From Dillenia suffruticosa (taxonomy: Eukaryota > Streptophyta > Magnoliopsida > Dilleniales > Dilleniaceae): a stretch of 64,000 bases of DNA. Location of the stretch: positions 29,625,056 to 29,689,055 of the forward strand of contig JAVTVX010000010.1 of assembly GCA_033439265.1 (NCBI GenBank), read 5' to 3'. The position numbers and the translations under genes were made by a program. The notes under the pieces are model-generated. The model saw only the letters and a program-made list of their open reading frames with translations, did no database searches and had not been told where the DNA came from. How positions within the stretch are numbered: position 1 is the stretch's first letter; each line of letters begins with the position of its first letter. This document shows positions 58,882 through 64,000 of this stretch, piece after piece.

Positions 58882-59571
58882 TGTTAGACGTGGGTTTGCC
58901 TCCACAGATAATGATTCTGATAACTCAAACAGGATGGTTTGACCGTCTGTCAATCTCAATTGAAGAGACCCGTAAAAGACCGCCGGAGGGTGCTCTGATG
59001 GGGGAGACTCCGATACTCAAGTTAAAGAATGGTTTTTGAAATGGAAGAAATAGATTGATACTGAAAAAGTAAGAGAGCGAGAAAGATCTGTATGATTTGT
59101 GTGCTCTGTGTAGGTCAAGAGGACTTATTTGGGTGATAGACGCATTAAACCCTATATAACTTTCACTTGTGAGAGTCGTGTGCATACGGGGTGATAAAAC
59201 TCTAGTTTTCTTATAAGAGTATTCCGAGATTTTGGGGAATCAGATCGTAGAATTCTTAAAAATTGTGAAATTTTACCCATTTGAGAAGTATAGATTGTCA
59301 TGGAGATTCTTTTCCTTATCGACTACGATTATAGATTTCTTTTCTATTTATGTAAGACTTTCCCTGTCTTTTTAGAGAATAGAATATTGTCTTAGTGGAT
59401 TGGATAGTTCATACCGTGTGCCAAGGGATCTACAGACCGATCAGTCGAGTTGCCGAGCAGTTGGCTTTCGAGAGAGAGAGAGAAAAGTGATCGGTGAGTA
59501 TCGGGAGAGTTTGTTGACATTCGTGGGCCTAGTTGCCTTTGAGCCCCATATGATTTGGGCCCGTACCATCA
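58882..59571 (-). repeat. 5' LTR of the pol-only Tat element (690 bp)
   Basis: Same length as the left LTR, with clear substitutions relative to it, so insertion was not recent. Confidence 0.85.
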
Positions 59572-60299
59572 CATGTCTACAACTTTTCAATATTGGTCAC
59601 ATAAAGAGGGTTGCCATTTTTATGGAGTTGGAGAATAGCTAAAGTTCAAAAAATGAAGATATAAATTAAGCAATTTACTTGGATGTTAATCCTTGCAGAC
59701 GATGATGGAACCAAGTTCCTCCCCTTGCAGAAGCAAAAAATGTGCTGAATCATCTTCAAGATAACAAATACTTACAGAGGTTGTTAGTATAATAGGCTGA
59801 AATTCTTCAACAGTGAGACTCAGGTTGGTTCAATTAGCTTCTACCCACATTTTACTGATTTCCCATCACTGTGTAGTCTGCTCCATATCAGGAATGTTAA
59901 GACATCTGTTGATTTGATTTCTCTGATTTAGTTACTTGAATTGAATGGTCAACACCATTCAGTCTTGCCTACATGGTGTTCTGGAATGGTCTTTGCTAAT
60001 CGAATCCTGCGCTTTGGCACAGTACTTGCACAAATGCATTCAAACAAGATTTGAATTCATGACAATGCACCGACTAGCTCAAGTCTCGGCAATTTTCTGG
60101 TTGCATGAGAAAATCTGCGTGAAAAAACCTATCCCGGGTGTTAAAAGCAAAGGTACCTCAAGCGCCACTCATAGAATGAAGAGATGAGGAAGATCAAGTG
60201 GAAATGAGGTGCAAAGAGATGGTACAACCAATTCCTGTTGGGAGAAGGCAAATTAGAATGCAGTGAGTGAACTTTCTAGCAGGCCACTTGTCACAAGCC

Positions 60300-60490
60300 C
60301 CTGGTCCGGTTGGTGTGTATTGAGCTCAAGAACTCTACGTAAAAGTGGGTCTAATAGATAAGAAACTCTTAAGTTCAAAATTTAGAAATGAAAAAGATGA
60401 CATTGGGAAAGCTATCCCCTAAAACAGGCCCGATAATATTCAAATCGAATTAGTTAAAATATAATTTCGAATACCCATTGATAATATATA
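60300..60490 (+). mobile_element. SINE-like repeat
   Basis: GGTCTAATAGATAAGAAACTCTTAAGTTCAAAATTTAG contains a box-B-like GTTCAAA (split here in description at 60364-60376), followed by a TTGGGAAAGCTATCCCCTAA-type block and AATTTCGAATACC. The AAAATAAAAT tract after it may be the tail. Related to 49530-49690 and 60840-61000. Confidence 0.4.
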
Positions 60491-60839
60491 TAAAATAAAA
60501 TAAAATAAAAATAAAATAAAATAAAAACACAGAAACCAATACTTTCATGGGCACCTATAAACCCAGGATTCGTCCACCTCTTTTACTCCGATCATATGAA
60601 TCCAGGGAACTCTAGTTGTCACTTGAATGAACCAGTCATACCTGAAGACCCCAATGTAAGCTCTTACACTGCAATTTGTGTAGTCATTCCTCCTGGAAAT
60701 CTACATGAAGTAATTAATACTTACTTATTCCTAACAAACATACATAACTGATAGATTAAATTTCTTGTGTTTATGAACAAGAGGGAGAAAAGTGGAGAAA
60801 TGGTTTGTCAAAATGATATGGCAATAATCAACACTTGTT

Positions 60840-61000
60840 AGTATAGATGGGATGATCACTTTCGTCTCTTAATTAGATCGGGAGTTCGACTCTCTCTTGG
60901 TACGAAAAAAATAATATTGGGAGACCCGCCCCATAAAGTAGGCTCTACAACAGTCGATCTAAATTAGTCGAAACGAAATTCTAAATATCTAAATAATAGG
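60840..61000 (+). mobile_element. SINE-like repeat with Pol III boxes
   Basis: TAGATGGGATGATC near 60845 resembles box A and GGAGTTCGACTCTC near 60891 matches box B, with about 45 bases between them. TATTGGGAGACCCGCCCC and GTCGAAACGAAATTCTAAAT follow, as in the other members. Confidence 0.5.
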
Positions 61001-61670
61001 TGGTGGCCAACTCATGGTACCAAAAAAATGATATGGCAATAAGTCCCACCGATGTTTATCCCGTGGAATTCAATTCTATTGCATAAACACAATAAAACCG
61101 AGACAACTAAGGAAAGATAAATACAATTCTATTGCTTGATTATAGCCATAAAACAAAGCATCAAATATTAATCGTGGGGCTACTTGGATTAACACATTTT
61201 AATCAAATATGTGACCGTTTATTTTAGGTCAATTTAAGCATAAAGAATTTTACCTGTTAGGTCCAGAACAGGCTTTTCATATGCCTTCTCTGTTGGAATG
61301 AAATGAAGGGTGAGCTCACAAGGTTGGCAGCAATTACAGAGAACTAGGCAGAATCTACTTGCATATGTAATTTTGTCAAGATGACAGCATTCATTAATTA
61401 TTTCACCATGAGGGCTACATCTATTAAGGGCCATAACTGATTTTGGAAGGTGCAGACAACTTTAACGCATCCGAAGCATTAATTGGGATTAACAGCTCCA
61501 AGTTTAACTAAGTCTTTGATACAATTTCAACAAGAATCATAAAAGCCACATAGCCTTCTCTCAGAACTAGAGACGATAAGCCAAAAAAAAAGAACCCTAC
61601 TTGATCGGACAAATGCTAGGACAATCAAGCATGTCCATTTTTCTCCCATAACCTGCAAGTAAGATCTCTA

Positions 61671-62742
61671 CTACTTGAGTTTGATTGCCGACTCCATCAA
61701 TGTAAAGTCTGGCTCGTAGTCCATCAACTTCCACTGGTTTGGTGACTCAGGAGGACTTGACCATGGGCTTGGAGATTTAAGCTTGGACTCTGTATAGGGG
61801 TATGCATATTCAGGCTCAGATATCTCTTCCCACTCCAGAAAACTAGCAGAACCATCAGGCTGAAAGAAATTGGAAGGTGGATATTAGAAGCCATGCATTC
61901 TCAACACTTGAGAGTTTCAAGGGCCGAGCAAAAGATGCATGCAGACATATGATCAAATGAGATATAGAAAGCGGTCTTAAGAGTGGGAGAAAACCTCTGG
62001 ATTCATGGCCTTAGGAATAGCTTCAGAAGATGCCAAGTCCTTCTTAAAGATACCTGAGAAAAGAAAATGTATAAATTCAATAGCCAGGCAGGCACAACAG
62101 ACACAAACCAGTAGAGTTGTCACTCACCATCATCCAGTCCAACAATTTCCAGAAAACTTTTCAAATTCAAACCTTTTCTATTTCCTTTAATGCACCTCTT
62201 GTGATTGTGCAGGAACCCTTCCTCTTCAGTAGCCTCGGGAATAGTACAGTCCTCAGCAACAGCATTCAACTTCTTGCTGAGATTCTTCTTTGGTGCCTCA
62301 GTAAGACTAGGCTTGCTTGAGTTTGTCAGATCGCCGAGTGCTTTTCTGCCTCCATTTGGTGCCTCTCCTTGAGTTTTGGTTTTGATGGAACTCGTCTTTC
62401 TGCCAGCTGATTGTAAAGTTCCAAACCCTTCACCAAAAATACTCTCACACTTCTTTGGCTTGTTTAATGCCCGATGAGATGGGTGCTTTGCCGAATTTGT
62501 CAGATCATTAAGGGCCTTCCTTCCTCCTCCAAGTCCTCCTTTCTTCTGTGTTGCAGAAATTTTTGCTTTGGTCCCAACAGAAGCACCTACACCTGTAGTT
62601 TCAGACAGGATCAGTTAAGACCCAAGGATCAAGTGGTTCATAAACAACCAAACTACAGAAAGAAAAATAAGAATACATATCTACCTGAATACTGAAAATT
62701 TGCATTTTGATCCTGAATGATTTCACCAATTTGTGTTGCCAT
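61671..62742 (-). CDS. PATRONUS-like (plant securin-like) gene, 4 exons, with an apparent frame break at the exon 1-2 join
   Basis: Exons on the - strand: 62742-62685, 62594-62128, 62053-61995 and 61859-61671, all introns GT..AG. PATRONUS proteins protect centromeric cohesion until anaphase by inhibiting separase and are degraded through the APC/C; nuclear action is inferred from the family. Exon 2 carries two perfect destruction boxes of the form RxxLxxxxN, RKALNDLTN and RKALGDLTN, each preceded by Gly residues. It also has EGFLHNHKRCIK, matching the family's FLHxHxxCIK block. The C-terminus SPSPWSSPPESPNQW..DFTLMES fits the family's Pro/Trp-rich end. Total length would be about 257 residues. 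Exon 1 (58 nt) leaves phase 1 while exon 2 needs phase 2, so the frame is off by two bases near CTTCTCTG at 62580-62587. Either a 2-base CT slip has broken the gene, or the assembly is wrong, or the splice differs from my model. Confidence 0.72.
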
Positions 62743-63201
62743 TGGTGCTCTTTAAGGGTCAGAAAAGGTCAATTGAGTAATCCGAACTGGCATTGACAAG
62801 CAACAATAGGCATGTAAAAGAAAAGTTCCCATTGCAGCAGACAAAAGTAGTTCTTGGTTAATGAAGATATTGAAATTGTGGCTTCTTAACAACTCAAAGT
62901 GAAACAACGAATATGATGGAGTGTTAAGGTCAGGATACTGATTATTAGAAATTAAATATTCCACCAATTTCTAAAGGAAAACTATGCATCAATCCTGCAA
63001 ACAGAAGATCCAATCACAACACCCACTTAACAAAATTGGTTTCGACAATATTTCTCTTAATTATGTCACTAAGACTACTCCGGAAATGTTTTGAAGAACT
63101 TTGAACCTATTTCTTTGCTCTGAATTCCTGAAAAAATCAAAAGTTACCATTTGAACCTTTTTCATTAGACACCGCATCTGATTTGAGAGTTTATACAAAA
63201 A

Positions 63202-63232
<31 letters not shown>

Positions 63233-64000
63233 TATCAAGGGAAGACAACAACATAAGTAGACTATGAAGACCTTTTTCATTAGACCCCACTTCTGATTTC
63301 TATTTAGACGAACAAATAATTCCAATATCAAATGCATTCCAAGCATTATTAATCCCATTTCCCTAATTATTATACTAAATACTTAAAATACTAATTCAAT
63401 TGAAAATCCATTTAGATTTGGAAAGGAAATTGTGATGGAAACCAATAAACACAAAGCAAGAAATACAATAAAACCCCAAAAGAGAATCACGGCACATGGA
63501 CATCAATAAAAGTGAATGACATCATTTTCAACTCAACAAACTGAGAGTCAATTTCCTTGGTAATCGTCAAGATACACACAACTAACCTTTCCGGTAAAAA
63601 GAATTCCGGTTTCTTTGTCTAGGTTTTCCAACTTTATCAGAATTAAAGTAAAAGGAAAAGAGAGAATACCCCTAATTCCCACAAAATATAGGGTTTTCAG
63701 GGTTAAAGATTCGGACAGAGAAATCTCCGAAGTGGGTTCAAAAATAATTTCTCCAATTTCCGATCAACCATAAAATCCAATAAATCTAAAAGCCAGATAA
63801 ATCTAAACATATGAATTAGAAATATTGGGAAGTAGCAAATAAAGCTATCACAAAAACCATAATCTGTATATGAAGAAACAAGAAAATGAAGAAAAAGAGA
63901 GGCATTCTTCCTGTGTTTCCGTCACTATTGTTGATTAATTAATTGCTAAAAAGTAGTACAAAATCTAGGATCTCCACAGTAGCATCAGAAAAAACACCCA
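62743..64000 (-). promoter_or_regulatory. Upstream region of the PATRONUS-like gene
   Basis: AT-rich, without a supported gene. The first ~110 bases (to about 62850) are conserved in the truncated copy at 38959-39050 and are probably 5' leader or promoter. An (AT)n tract lies at 63211-63235. I did not find convincing mitotic (MSA-type) elements. Confidence 0.4.
63211..63235. repeat. (AT)n microsatellite
   Basis: About 12 AT units following a 14-base A run. Confidence 0.85.

Larger units (their letters stand above)
52682..59571 (-). mobile_element. Tat-type Ty3/gypsy element with pol but no gag
   Basis: Two 690-bp LTRs (52682-53371 and 58882-59571) flank the element. The TSD is GATGT (52677-52681) and CATGT (59572-59576), one mismatch. 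Read on the - strand, the 5' LTR is on the right. Only about 75 bases separate it from protease, so gag has been lost. RT, RNase H and integrase fragments follow, all with frame breaks, then a 60-bp tandem repeat and about 1.3 kb before the 3' LTR in which I see no gene. Confidence 0.85.
59577..61670. other. Spacer between the Tat element and the PATRONUS-like gene
   Basis: No supported gene. It holds two SINE-like repeats (60300-60490 and 60840-61000), an (AAAAT)n-type tract at 60488-60527, and near 61405-61540 the sequence duplicated beside FRO copy B. Short frames here show no family signature. Confidence 0.5.

Noticed and set aside
59400..60187. Two 80-codon open frames near 59.4 and 60.0 kb
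   Set aside because: The first overlaps the Tat LTR and its end; the second has no family resemblance or splice context.

Overview
This is a piece of plant nuclear genome, most likely from a woody dicot. The host genes have many introns with GT..AG borders, the background is AT-rich, and about two thirds of the window is nested LTR retrotransposons. I cannot name the species. Only three host genes look substantially complete: two tandem ferric-chelate reductase (FRO) genes on the + strand and one PATRONUS-like (plant securin) gene on the - strand. A broken DUF819 membrane-protein gene lies at the left edge, and a truncated copy of the PATRONUS-like gene lies just downstream of the second FRO gene.

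Layout. 0.6-1.7 kb: DUF819 pseudogene. 1.9-7.1 kb: a composite solo LTR with one target-site duplication (TTTTA). 8.2-12.8 kb: FRO copy A (8 exons, 694 aa). 12.8-14.7 kb: AT-rich spacer with a 125-bp tandem duplication. 14.7-33.66 kb: a 19-kb Ty3/gypsy chromovirus of Tekay/Del type on the - strand (TSD GCCTT), carrying three later solo-LTR insertions, each with its own TSD (GTTTC, GAGAG/GAGGG, AAAAG). 34.1-38.0 kb: FRO copy B (8 exons, 698 aa). 38.2-39.1 kb: a short SINE and the PATRONUS-like remnant. 39.2-42.2 kb: another LTR of the same broad group, with a 376-bp tandem duplication and a cluster of AAGTCGACTT palindromes. 42.5-49.3 kb: a Tat-type gypsy element with gag and an antisense ORF but no pol. 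49.8-52.55 kb: a solo LTR on the - strand (TSD TTATG). 52.7-59.6 kb: a second Tat-type element on the - strand with pol but no gag. 59.6-61.6 kb: spacer with SINE-like repeats. 61.7-62.7 kb: PATRONUS-like gene. 62.7-64 kb: its upstream region.

How the genes relate. The FRO copies share intron positions and identical lengths for exons 3, 4 and 5 (183, 235 and 328 nt), so they are a tandem duplication. They should reduce Fe(III) chelates at the cell surface with cytosolic NADPH, FAD and two hemes. The PATRONUS-like protein would act in an unrelated process, control of sister-chromatid cohesion. The rest of the window records repeated insertion and LTR recombination: six solo or composite LTRs of one lineage against one element with both LTRs. 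These LTRs are unusual. They are 2.7-3 kb long and contain a GC-rich island, a variable 38-bp hairpin array and a conserved intron-like segment of exactly 68 nt followed by a 70-nt exon-like block.

All assignments come from reading the sequence and from remembered family features; no database search was run.
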